9,297 nucleotides of DNA from an uncultured Lachnospiraceae bacterium (GTDB lineage Bacteria > Bacillota > Clostridia > Lachnospirales > Lachnospiraceae), in the NCBI GenBank assembly GCA_910578845.1, contig CAJTSL010000060.1, forward strand, positions 1 to 9,297, written 5' to 3'. The number at the start of each line of letters is the position of its first letter. The first letter of the stretch is position 1. The notes beneath the pieces were generated by a model. It did not search any database and was not told the DNA's origin. It saw only the letters and a list, made by a program, of their open reading frames with translations. Below, piece after piece: positions 1-6,162 of the stretch. A program made the position numbers and the translations under genes.

Positions 1-25
1 TATATGAAAAATTTATATAATTTCA

Positions 26-53
26 TTGTAAATACGGGATTTTTTTGTATAAT
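26..53 (+). promoter_or_regulatory. possible sigma-A promoter before transposase relic
   Basis: A TTGTAA box at 26-31 is followed after 16 bases by a perfect TATAAT at 48-53, in an AT-rich stretch at the left edge. It points rightwards to the broken transposase reading frames. No intact gene follows, so it may be a leftover promoter of the mobile element or chance in AT-rich DNA. Confidence 0.35.
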
Positions 54-163
54 CTGAGTGTGGCAGGAGTAGGATATATCGTATCTTGTGTCACAGATTT
101 TTAGAAATCAAGGTGTTAAAGTGCAGGGCGATACAAAACAGACAGAGGAAGTCAATGTGACAC

Positions 164-543
164 GTCACGCCCGAACGCTATGTGATTTTCACAGGAAACA
201 AAGTACGGAAACCCGATAAAATATCTTTGTCTAAAGAATTTTTCGAAGGCGCGGATATAGATATTGAGGTAAAAGCAAAGGTTATCTATGAAAGCGATAC
301 AGATGACATTATCAATCAGTACATTATTTGTTTGATAGGGAAAAGGAGGTTGTGACGATTATGATGAGTTTATTTGATGAAGAACAGATAATGAAGTCGT
401 TTATCAAGAGTGAACGTGCAGACGAAGCAAGGGAAAATGCAAGGATAATGCTAAAAAATGGGAGAATTTCGGTAGAAGAAATACCGAGTTTTTTCCAAAA
501 TTAACATTGGAAGACGCAAAAGAAATTGAAGCCAAGATTATGC
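164..543 (+). pseudogene. Rpn-type PD-(D/E)XK transposase relic, C-terminal part
   Basis: This is a decayed gene spread over three frames. The frame from 164 encodes VTPERYVIFTGNK, then a segment ending IINQY near 323 that resembles the middle of Rpn/PD-(D/E)XK nuclease-family transposases common in Lachnospiraceae. Around 323-328 the text jumps to another frame, YLFDREKEVVTIMM (325-366), continuing to IPSFF near 493. The linker normally found between these blocks (roughly 35 residues, from memory of the family) is missing, so an internal deletion is inferred. A second shift in the T-run at 490-495 breaks the frame: restoring one T gives PKLTLEDAKEIEAKIMQLA with a stop at about 552-554. The nuclease catalytic N-terminus is not recognisable in 1-163. 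The family call rests on remembered sequence patterns; the broken frames are seen directly. Confidence 0.6.
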
Positions 544-591
544 AGTTGGCGTAATCAACAGAACAATTTAATATCAAAATAACAGCGTAAA

Positions 592-631
592 GGCGCATGG
601 AACAGTAAATTGTAAACCATGTGTCTTTTTT
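592..631 (+). terminator. hairpin plus T-run, terminator or attenuator
   Basis: A 9-bp stem (GGCGCATGG at 592-600 with CCATGTGTC at 617-625, two G-U pairs) is followed directly by TTTTTT at 626-631. It lies between the transposase relic and the TnpW-like relic, so it could end transcription of the former or act as an attenuator in the leader of the latter. Confidence 0.55.
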
Positions 632-649
632 ATGTGTGCTTGCACACAT
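632..649 (+). repeat. perfect 8-bp inverted repeat in leader
   Basis: ATGTGTGC (632-639) and GCACACAT (642-649) are perfect inverted arms separated by TT, starting one base after the T-run of the preceding hairpin and ending nine bases before the AAGGAGG ribosome site at 658-664. It could be a protein-binding palindrome, or a small mRNA hairpin close to the translation start of the TnpW-like relic. Confidence 0.5.
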
Positions 650-667
650 TGCCCAACAAGGAGGAAC

Positions 668-868
668 ATGAGCGACAATATTCAAATCAACACCACAGGG
701 CGATTAACACTCTGTTTGTAAAAGAAGACTGATAAGACGACCTATTTAGTCGAGGTACATTTCTCTGCTACAAGTACCCAAAGCGTAGAGGACAAGTTAA
801 AGCGTGTCATTCCCTACGATTTAGTGTATGGGAAACAGAGAAAATCAAGAAAAAGTGATGAAAAATGA
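668..868 (+). pseudogene. TnpW-like transposon protein relic with internal stop
   Basis: A good ribosome site (AAGGAGG, 658-664) precedes ATG 668, which reads MSDNIQINTTGRLTLCL and then meets TAA at 719-721. In the same frame it continues as KKTDKTTYLVEVHFSATSTQ and SVEDKLKRVI to a stop at 866-868. The pattern TTYxVxVHFS followed by a polar helix ending in KLKRVI resembles TnpW, a small protein of unknown role encoded in Tn4451-like integrative elements. The sequence shows the start, the stop codon and the resumed frame; the family call is from remembered similarity. An ATG at 865-867 overlaps the stop and opens a 13-codon frame ending in TAATAA, perhaps the truncated start of a coupled next gene. 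No recombinase gene of the element remains here. A genuine short 17-residue peptide is possible but less likely than decay. Confidence 0.5.
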
Positions 869-980
869 TGAATATGTCCTTAACAAGTAGCAACAGACGG
901 GCATAATAAGATAAAGTTGCATTTTTATAAAAGGAATGGTACACTTAAGAAAATACTTTAATAAAGTATGGGCGGTGAAT

Positions 981-2108
981 ATGGATAAGAAGAAAATAAC
1001 CAATATGGAAGTAAAGAAGAAAAACAGGAATGGGGTTTTTCGTTATATCTGTAAACAAGGAACGGTGTCAAATCCTGATATCTCCTATAATATGAAGATC
1101 AGCCTGCCTACGGCAACACAGATCACAAAAGAATTGATTGCAGAAGGCTTATTGGAGGAGAAGGGGGAATTGCAGTCAACCGGCGGGAGAAGAGCGAAAG
1201 CCTTATCGGCAGTTGTCAATGCCAGACTGGCGGTGGGACTGGATATTACCAAAAACCATATTGCGCTGGTGCTGACTAATATTGTAGGAGAAATCCTGAA
1301 ATATGAGCGTATCCATCAGCCCTATGTTTCCGGAGAGGCTTATTATAAGGAAATAAGTGAAAGGCTGGAGCATTTTCTGGATGAAAGCGGTGCTGACAGG
1401 GATAAGGTTTTAGGAGTGGGGATATCCTTTCCGGGCATTATAGATTTAGACAAAGAGCAGATCACTTATTCCCATATATTAGGCGTAGAGGCTATGCCTC
1501 TTGATTCAGTAAGCGCCTTTTTTTCCTATCCATGCTTTTTCCTCAATGATGCAAATGCAGGAGCTTATGCAGAGGGATTCCATGGAGATGAGACGGAACG
1601 CTTTTTCTATCTTTCCTTAAGCAATACGGTGGGCGGAGCGATTTTCGGCGGAAATGTACTGATACAGGGCAAAAATTTCCGGTGCGGCGAAGTTGGGCAT
1701 ATGACTGTTGTTATGGATGGGGAAGTCTGTTATTGCGGGAAAAAAGGATGTTTGGACGCTTATTGTGCTGCGTGGCATTTATCTGACGTGGCAGATGGAA
1801 AACTGGAACAGTTTTTCGGCCTGTTAGATCAGGGGGATGCAGAGGCGGTAAAGATATGGGATTCTTATACAGATTATCTGGCTATAGCAGTGAACAATAT
1901 ATATATGGTTTTGGACTGTGACATTGTTATAGGGGGCTATGTAGGAAGCTGCATGGGCACGCACCTTCAGGAGCTATGGGATAAAGTGGCCAGGAGGAAT
2001 ACTTTTGGGGAAAAAGAACCTTATGTGAAAGCCTGCAATTATAAGGTGGCTGCGGCGGCATTGGGGGCAGCGCTGAAAGTGATAGAGATGTTTGTCAGTC
2101 AGATATAA
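981..2108 (+). CDS. ROK-family transcriptional regulator
   Basis: This is a probable sugar-responsive repressor, 375 residues from ATG 981. An N-terminal winged helix-turn-helix (about residues 15-65) is followed by a ROK fold with the zinc cluster GHMTVV...CYCGKKGC (His240, Cys250, Cys252, Cys257) and the GEVGH and NDANAGAYAE motifs used for sugar binding. The ATP-loop DxGGT of ROK sugar kinases is replaced by GLDITKNH, and the DNA-binding domain is present, so this is a regulator of the XylR/NagC/Mlc type and not a kinase. An in-frame ATG at 936 would add 15 residues, but its only purine tract abuts the codon; ATG 981 has GGCGGTGA upstream and gives a normal family N-terminus. A terminator follows, so it is transcribed apart from the dehydrogenase-symporter pair, its likely target. 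The inducer is unknown; a sugar or polyol derivative fits the neighbourhood. Confidence 0.9.
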   Translation: MDKKKITNMEVKKKNRNGVFRYICKQGTVSNPDISYNMKISLPTATQITKELIAEGLLEEKGELQSTGGRRAKALSAVVNARLAVGLDITKNHIALVLTNIVGEILKYERIHQPYVSGEAYYKEISERLEHFLDESGADRDKVLGVGISFPGIIDLDKEQITYSHILGVEAMPLDSVSAFFSYPCFFLNDANAGAYAEGFHGDETERFFYLSLSNTVGGAIFGGNVLIQGKNFRCGEVGHMTVVMDGEVCYCGKKGCLDAYCAAWHLSDVADGKLEQFFGLLDQGDAEAVKIWDSYTDYLAIAVNNIYMVLDCDIVIGGYVGSCMGTHLQELWDKVARRNTFGEKEPYVKACNYKVAAAALGAALKVIEMFVSQI

Positions 2109-2130
2109 AATTAAGATGGAATAGTGTTAA

Positions 2131-2161
2131 AAGAGGTTTCAGAAATGAGGCTTCTTTTTTT
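2131..2161 (+). terminator. rho-independent terminator of the ROK gene
   Basis: AAGAGGTTTC (2131-2140) pairs with GAGGCTTCTT (2147-2156) as a 10-bp stem that includes three G-U pairs around an AGAAAT loop, and the descending arm runs into T's to 2161. It sits 22 bases after the ROK stop codon and separates that unit from the next promoter. Confidence 0.75.
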
Positions 2162-2233
2162 GTGTATTTTTGATGGAAGCAGGGATATCGTTTTGTTGAA
2201 AATGATGAAAGTAGAGGATTATTTGAAAATGCC

Positions 2234-2262
2234 TTGACAAAGTAGGGTATCAACACTAAAAT
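2234..2262 (+). promoter_or_regulatory. sigma-A promoter of dehydrogenase-symporter operon
   Basis: A consensus TTGACA (2234-2239), a 17-base spacer and TAAAAT (2257-2262) form a near-ideal vegetative promoter. Transcription should begin around 2269, leaving a leader of about 95 bases before the start codon. Such a strong core promoter implies control by a repressor, and the upstream ROK protein is the obvious candidate. Confidence 0.8.
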
Positions 2263-2279
2263 AAATTACATAATAAAAC

Positions 2280-2362
2280 TAATTAATAAAGTAATAATAA
2301 AAGTGATAATAAAATAATATATAAAAGTAAAATAGATAAGGAATAGATAAAAGGAGGAAGGA
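2280..2362 (+). promoter_or_regulatory. C-free AT-rich mRNA leader with tandem 12-nt repeat
   Basis: The leader has no C on the coding strand for 83 bases, from just after C2279 to just before C2363. Within it AGTAATAATAAA (2290-2301) is followed immediately by AGTGATAATAAA (2302-2313), a tandem repeat with one difference. The RNA should be nearly unstructured, which favours ribosome entry at AAGGAGG (2351-2357). The repeat may also be a binding site for the ROK repressor just downstream of the promoter; I see no clean palindrome that proves this. Confidence 0.5.
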
Positions 2363-2364
2363 CA

Positions 2365-3453
2365 ATGGAGCGCACGACAAAGGAAACAGTGGAGGGAACA
2401 ATCATGGAAGGAAAAATGAAAGTAGCGGTAATGTTGGGAATTGGCAAGATGGGATTCGAGGAAAGGGATATCCCACAAGTAAAAGACAATGAAGTGCTTG
2501 TCAAATTAGAGTATGTGGGAATCTGCGGCAGCGATCTGCATTATTACGAAACTGGTGCGATCGGCGATTATGTGGTAGAGCCGCCTTTTGTACTTGGTCA
2601 TGAGCCGGGCGGAACAGTTGTGGAAGTGGGGAAGGATGTGAAGCATCTGAAAGTTGGAGACAGGGTCGCACTAGAGCCGGGGAAGACCTGTGGCCATTGT
2701 GAGTTCTGTAAGACAGGGAATTACAACCTATGCCCGGATGTGGTTTTCTTTGCAACGCCGCCAGTGGACGGGGTATTTCAGGAGTATGTGGCTCATGAAG
2801 CAGACCTTTGCTTTAAGCTGCCCGATAATGTAAGTACGATGGAGGGCGCATTGATCGAGCCTTTGGCAGTGGGTTTTCATGCAGCCATGCAGGGCGGCGC
2901 AAGGGCAGGCCAGACAGCGGTTGTCATGGGAGCTGGATGCATCGGCCTGGTGACAATGATGGCGCTAAAGGCAATGGGCGTGTCAAAGGTATATGTGGTG
3001 GATATCATGGAAAAACGTCTCCAGAAAGCGATGGAGCTGGGAGCGGACGGAGTGATCGACGCCAGCCGGGTTGATGCAGTGGAAGAGGTAAGGAAGCTGA
3101 CAGGCCAAAGAGGGTGTGACCTTGCAGTGGAGACCGCTGGCACACAGGTGACAACGGTGCAGACGATACATATGACAAAGAAAGGCGCAACAATTGTGTT
3201 AGTGGGATATAGCAAGAGTGGGGAAATGACACTGCCCATGAGCCTAGCGCTGGATAAGGAGCTGACGTTCAAGACGGTGTTCCGTTACCGCCATATCTAT
3301 CCCATGGCAATAGAAGCTGTCGCGGCAGGAAAGGTGAACCTGAAAGGTATCGTGACGGATGTCTTCGGGATAGATGAGGCGCAGAAAGCCATGGATTACA
3401 GCGTGAACAATAAAGCAGATATTGTTAAAGCAGTGATACGTATTGCCGAGTAG
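2365..3453 (+). CDS. zinc-dependent polyol (sorbitol/xylitol-type) dehydrogenase
   Basis: This is a medium-chain zinc alcohol dehydrogenase of the sorbitol/xylitol branch, expected to oxidise a polyol secondary alcohol to a ketose in the cytoplasm with NAD+. The catalytic zinc site shows as CGSDLHYYETG (Cys54), GHEPGG (His79, Glu80) and IEPLAVG (Glu165). The structural zinc loop keeps all four cysteines (109, 112, 115, 123). The Rossmann loop GAGCIG (189-194) and Asp213 at the end of the second strand favour NAD over NADP. At 362 residues it is slightly long because of its N-terminus: ATG 2365 has AAGGAGG seven bases upstream, but ATG 2404 (349 residues) has GGAGG eight bases upstream and fits family N-termini better. 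It is first in an operon with a GPH symporter 95 bases downstream and probably controlled by the preceding ROK protein. Related threonine or L-iditol-type activities cannot be excluded. Confidence 0.9.
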   Translation: MERTTKETVEGTIMEGKMKVAVMLGIGKMGFEERDIPQVKDNEVLVKLEYVGICGSDLHYYETGAIGDYVVEPPFVLGHEPGGTVVEVGKDVKHLKVGDRVALEPGKTCGHCEFCKTGNYNLCPDVVFFATPPVDGVFQEYVAHEADLCFKLPDNVSTMEGALIEPLAVGFHAAMQGGARAGQTAVVMGAGCIGLVTMMALKAMGVSKVYVVDIMEKRLQKAMELGADGVIDASRVDAVEEVRKLTGQRGCDLAVETAGTQVTTVQTIHMTKKGATIVLVGYSKSGEMTLPMSLALDKELTFKTVFRYRHIYPMAIEAVAAGKVNLKGIVTDVFGIDEAQKAMDYSVNNKADIVKAVIRIAE

Positions 3454-3472
3454 CCAATGTGAAATGGACATA

Positions 3473-3507
3473 ATCCCGGGGACTGTAGACCGGATTGTTT
3501 CCGGGAT
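3473..3507 (+). repeat. intercistronic inverted repeat
   Basis: ATCCCGG (3473-3479) and CCGGGAT (3501-3507) are perfect 7-bp arms with a 21-base loop, in the gap between the dehydrogenase and the symporter genes. No T-run follows, so it is not a typical terminator; it may shield the upstream message from decay or set different expression levels of the two genes. Confidence 0.45.
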
Positions 3508-3548
3508 ATCTGAGTATAGATTTGAAAATGGTAGGATGGAGGAGCGTA

Positions 3549-4937
3549 ATGGAACAGAAGAATACTGATGTAAAAGTGCCATTGATCAGTAAGATCGCCT
3601 ATGGCATGGGGGATGTGGGATGTAATTTCAGTTGGATGTTTGTTGGGAACTTCCTGATGATATTCTATACGGATGTTTTTGGGATAGGGATGAGCGCGGT
3701 TGCAGGCCTGATGCTGTTTTCGAGGTTTTGGGATGCAATCAATGACCCTGTGATCGGCGGTCTGAGCGATAAGACACATACAAGGTGGGGGAGATACCGC
3801 CCGTGGCTTTTGATTGCTGCGCCGTTAACAGCACTGGTATTGATGCTGACTTTCTGGGCACATCCTGCCTGGTCATCTACCGCAAAGATTATATATATGG
3901 CAGTTACCTACTGCATTCTGGTATTGGGATATACCTGCGTCAATATCCCTTACGGAACTTTGTGTGGCGCAATGACGCAGAATATAGAGGAGCGGGCAAA
4001 AATTAACACGTTCCGTTCCGTCAGTGCGATGGTCGCTATCGGAATCATCAATATCATAACGGTTCCCCTGATCGCAGCGCTTGGGAAAGGGAATGACCAA
4101 AGGGGATATCTTCTGATCGCAGTTATCTACGGTTGTATTTTTGCCGCATGCCATATCTTCTGTTTTGCAAGGACAAAAGAAGTTGTGGATGTGCCGGAGA
4201 AAGAGAAAACGTCTCTGAAAGTACAGTTATCTGCTGTTGCGAAAAACAGGCCGTATCTGATAGCGGTGGCCGGGCAGTTCCTGTTCGGGGTAACGCTTTA
4301 TGGAAGAAATGCAGATGCGCTTTACTATTTTACTTATGTGGAAGGGAATCAGGCATTATTCAGTACTTATTCCCTTTTTATCATCATCCCCTCTATCATT
4401 GGCGCAGCCTGTTTCCCGTTAGTGTTCCGGCTGACAAACAATAAAGGCCGGTCTGCTTCTATATTTGCGCTGCTTACGGGGATCAGCATGTTCTGTATGT
4501 ACTTTTTTACGGTTGGGAAGTCACCCGTTCCGTTTTACCTGTTCTCATGTCTGGCGCAATTTTTTTTCTCAGGGTTTAATACCGCGATTTATGCGATCGT
4601 ACCGGATTGTGTAGAGTATGGAGAATGGAAAACGGGACTTCGTAATGACGGTTTCCAATATGCTTTTATTTCTTTGGGAAATAAGATCGGAATGGCGATT
4701 GGAACTTCTGTACTGGCAGGTGTTTTGGGCAGCTTTGGATATGTGGCCAACCAGCAGCAGAACCCGGCAGTCCTGGCTGTGATCAAGCATTCCTTCACTA
4801 CAGTGCCAGGTGTGTTATGGATCATAACTGCGGCAGTCTTATATTTCTACCGCCTGAACAAAAAAGCCTATAATAAGATTGTACAGGAGATTCAGGAAAG
4901 TAAGCAGTCTGGGCGACAGTGTTCTCTGCGCCAGTGA
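3549..4937 (+). CDS. GPH-family cation:sugar symporter
   Basis: This is a membrane transporter of the glycoside-pentoside-hexuronide:cation symporter family (MelB/XylP-like), 462 residues, with about twelve hydrophobic segments. In helix II, FWDAINDPVIGG carries Asp62 and Asp66, the positions corresponding to the cation-coupling aspartates of MelB, followed by the family loop DKTHTRWGRYRPW (74-86). A second recognisable stretch, CVEYGEWKTGLRNDGF, lies in the second half. ATG 3549 is chosen over an in-frame ATG at 3495 because GGAGGAG (3538-3544) sits at proper spacing and the protein then begins MEQKNTDVKVPLISKIAYG, as usual for the family. It is second in the operon with the polyol dehydrogenase, so it probably imports that enzyme's substrate or a precursor glycoside, using Na+ or H+. 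Its last residues, about QSGRQCSLRQ, may derive from a recombination junction with a minus-strand GNAT remnant. Confidence 0.9.
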   Translation: MEQKNTDVKVPLISKIAYGMGDVGCNFSWMFVGNFLMIFYTDVFGIGMSAVAGLMLFSRFWDAINDPVIGGLSDKTHTRWGRYRPWLLIAAPLTALVLMLTFWAHPAWSSTAKIIYMAVTYCILVLGYTCVNIPYGTLCGAMTQNIEERAKINTFRSVSAMVAIGIINIITVPLIAALGKGNDQRGYLLIAVIYGCIFAACHIFCFARTKEVVDVPEKEKTSLKVQLSAVAKNRPYLIAVAGQFLFGVTLYGRNADALYYFTYVEGNQALFSTYSLFIIIPSIIGAACFPLVFRLTNNKGRSASIFALLTGISMFCMYFFTVGKSPVPFYLFSCLAQFFFSGFNTAIYAIVPDCVEYGEWKTGLRNDGFQYAFISLGNKIGMAIGTSVLAGVLGSFGYVANQQQNPAVLAVIKHSFTTVPGVLWIITAAVLYFYRLNKKAYNKIVQEIQESKQSGRQCSLRQ

Positions 4938-5016
4938 GCAGTTCGAATTTATGTAGTGGATACTGCTTTCGGCAGTATTCCTCTGCATAAGCGATCATTG
5001 ACCGTGCAATTCCAAA
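4898..5016 (-). pseudogene. possible GNAT acetyltransferase C-terminal remnant
   Basis: On the minus strand, the segment reading IARSMIAYAEEYCRKQYP, then LHKFELLTGAENTVAQTAY, resembles the acetyl-CoA-binding helix and the following strand of GNAT N-acetyltransferases, where the motif normally goes on to RKLGF. Here it changes abruptly into the antisense of the symporter gene's 3' end. Upstream, residues encoded beyond about 5016 (LTVLCIFAITTGLKFGERLLLKMF) do not look like GNAT. It has no start, no Q/RxxGxG/A acetyl-CoA loop and no proper end, so it cannot be functional. The family call is a judgement by eye and could be wrong; the open frame itself (down to 4822) is real. Confidence 0.35.
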
Positions 5017-5297
5017 CTTGAGATTAAACATTTTTAATAAAAGCCTTTCCCCAAATTTTAATCCCGTAGTAATGGCAAATATGCAAAGAACGGTTAAAAT
5101 TCCCCCCTTATCTGCTTCCGGGAATGGAGCATTGACAGGCACTGAGAAATTCAACCCAAAAGAAAGACTTAATCAAACGCAAAAATCATCATAACTTTTT
5201 GTTTTCATAACATCACTATGTTGTCTGTTTTTGATCACCTTTCCGTAATATTTTCAATATTTTATTCTCCTGTTATATAGAAAATAAATGCGTTGTG
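4938..5297. other. gene-free convergent gap
   Basis: This 360-base gap separates the plus-strand symporter from the minus-strand TetR gene, which converge here. Its left third carries the putative GNAT remnant. A hairpin (ATACTGC 4960-4966 with GCAGTAT 4972-4978, extended by GG/CC across one bulge) follows the symporter stop by 20 bases but lacks a T-run, so it is a poor terminator. AATATT (5247-5252) and AATATT (5256-5261) form a short AT palindrome of doubtful meaning. I see no convincing terminator for either gene. Confidence 0.5.
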
Positions 5298-5867
5298 CTA
5301 TTTGGTACGATTAACGATCATATCCATAAGCCAATCTATCTTTGGCAATGGCGTGTTGGGGATCCTGACTTTTTCCTGTGCGATTCCCTGTATGGCGCCA
5401 AAAACAGCGACACATAGTGAATGAGGATTTCCTTCACGAAATTCGCCGCGCCGTTGCCCCTCTAAAATGATAGGAATCCATTGCTTACAAATATCTGCTG
5501 ATTCTAAAAGTGATGTTATCTCCTTTTCATTGACTACTGTGTACTGCACATTATCCATAAATACAAACATCTTCCCAAATGAGGGATTGCTTTTTAGCTG
5601 TTCAAATATATTCTTCATGGTTTGAAAAAGGTATTCGCAAGGTGCTTCCATTGCTATTTCTGTATCTATTTTCATCTCTTCGACACCAATCTTTACCAGT
5701 TCAAGATAAATACTTTCTTTATTGCTAAAATAGTGAAATAGCAAGCCAGAACTGACACCAGATCTTCTTGCAATTTCGCGTGTGCTTGTACCGTAGTAAC
5801 CTTTTTCTATAAAAACATCTAGGGCGACCTGTAAGAGCTGTTTTTTTCTTTCATCACCTTTGTCCAT
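5298..5867 (-). CDS. TetR/AcrR-family transcriptional regulator
   Basis: This is a 189-residue one-domain-plus-ligand-pocket repressor of the TetR family. The N-terminal helix-turn-helix is clear: LLQVALDVFIEKGYYGTSTR (11-30), then EIARRSGVSSGLLFHYFSNK (31-50) and ESIYLEL. The rest (about 60-189) is helical and variable, as expected for the ligand-binding and dimerisation domain, and gives no hint of the ligand. ATG at 5867 has GGGAGG six bases upstream and the length is normal. A consensus promoter and a palindrome over its -10 box suggest autoregulation. It has no intact adjacent target: towards 4937 lies a gene-free gap and upstream a transposase relic, so a partner such as an efflux pump may have been lost, or it acts elsewhere. 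The neighbouring two-component pair is on the same strand but separated from it by the promoter. Confidence 0.9.
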   Translation of the reverse strand: MDKGDERKKQLLQVALDVFIEKGYYGTSTREIARRSGVSSGLLFHYFSNKESIYLELVKIGVEEMKIDTEIAMEAPCEYLFQTMKNIFEQLKSNPSFGKMFVFMDNVQYTVVNEKEITSLLESADICKQWIPIILEGQRRGEFREGNPHSLCVAVFGAIQGIAQEKVRIPNTPLPKIDWLMDMIVNRTK

Positions 5868-5880
5868 AAATAACCTCCCA

Positions 5881-5906
5881 TAAAACTAAGCATTTGCTCA
5901 ATTTTA
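5881..5906. promoter_or_regulatory. candidate TetR operator, 26-bp imperfect palindrome
   Basis: Ten of the thirteen symmetric base pairs match. The outer arms are TAAAA (5881-5885) and TTTTA (5902-5906), and the core is AGCA-TT-TGCT (5889-5898). The site covers the -10 box and predicted transcription start of the TetR gene, where a self-repressing TetR dimer would be expected to bind. Confidence 0.55.
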
Positions 5907-5929
5907 TAGCATCATCTAATGATTGTCAA
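5901..5929 (-). promoter_or_regulatory. sigma-A promoter of the TetR gene
   Basis: On the minus strand TTGACA (5929-5924), a 17-base spacer and TAAAAT (5906-5901) form a near-consensus promoter. The predicted start is near 5895, about 28 bases before the start codon, with the ribosome site GGGAGG at about 5874-5880. Confidence 0.75.
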
Positions 5930-5992
5930 GAATTCTACAGAAAGTTTACCCAATTTTCACTTTTCTATCTCAGCGTCGCCTGCCCTGGTGGT

Positions 5993-6060
5993 GCTGAGAT
6001 TCAGGAATGTGTTAAAGGAATATTTGCTTGAGAGAGAAAAGGCGGTTGTGACGATAATAA
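5993..6060 (+). pseudogene. second Rpn-type transposase relic, short fragment
   Basis: The frame reading LRFRNVLKEYLLEREKAVVT (about 5995-6054) matches the linker segment of Rpn-type transposases and is related to the first relic: bases 6021-6055 agree with 325-359 at 31 of 35 positions. This fragment also contains RNVLKE, the piece just before the point where the first relic is deleted. Beyond 6055 the similarity to the first relic ends at once. It is in an open frame that runs from 5919 to 6170, but nothing else in that frame is recognisable, so I treat it as a relic and not a gene. Confidence 0.5.
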
Positions 6061-6162
6061 TTGCCATACAACTCCAAGCACCGGAAAATGCAATGAAACA
6101 ATATAATCAAGGTACATGGATGCATGGCAATATGAAAAGACATATCATAAAGTGCTCTATGA

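Noticed and set aside
404..685. 93-residue minus-strand open frame
   Set aside because: It is antisense to the transposase relic, the terminator hairpin and the TnpW-like start, has no ribosome site and no recognisable domain.
2197..2210. Possible catabolite-repression (cre) site upstream of the operon promoter
   Set aside because: TGAAAATGATGAAA matches the consensus except at the two C positions and lacks the central CG and symmetry, so it is probably chance.
2266..2504. Minus-strand frames over the AT-rich leader
   Set aside because: They read as low-complexity I/L/Y/F runs, simply the complement of the C-free leader and the start of the dehydrogenase.
2877..3272. 131-residue minus-strand frame inside the dehydrogenase
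   Set aside because: It lies wholly antisense to a well-supported gene, with Ser/Thr/Pro-rich composition and no motif.
4960..4978. Hairpin after the symporter gene as terminator
   Set aside because: The 7-bp stem is good but no T-run follows on the plus strand, and it falls within the GNAT-like coding remnant, so it may be incidental.
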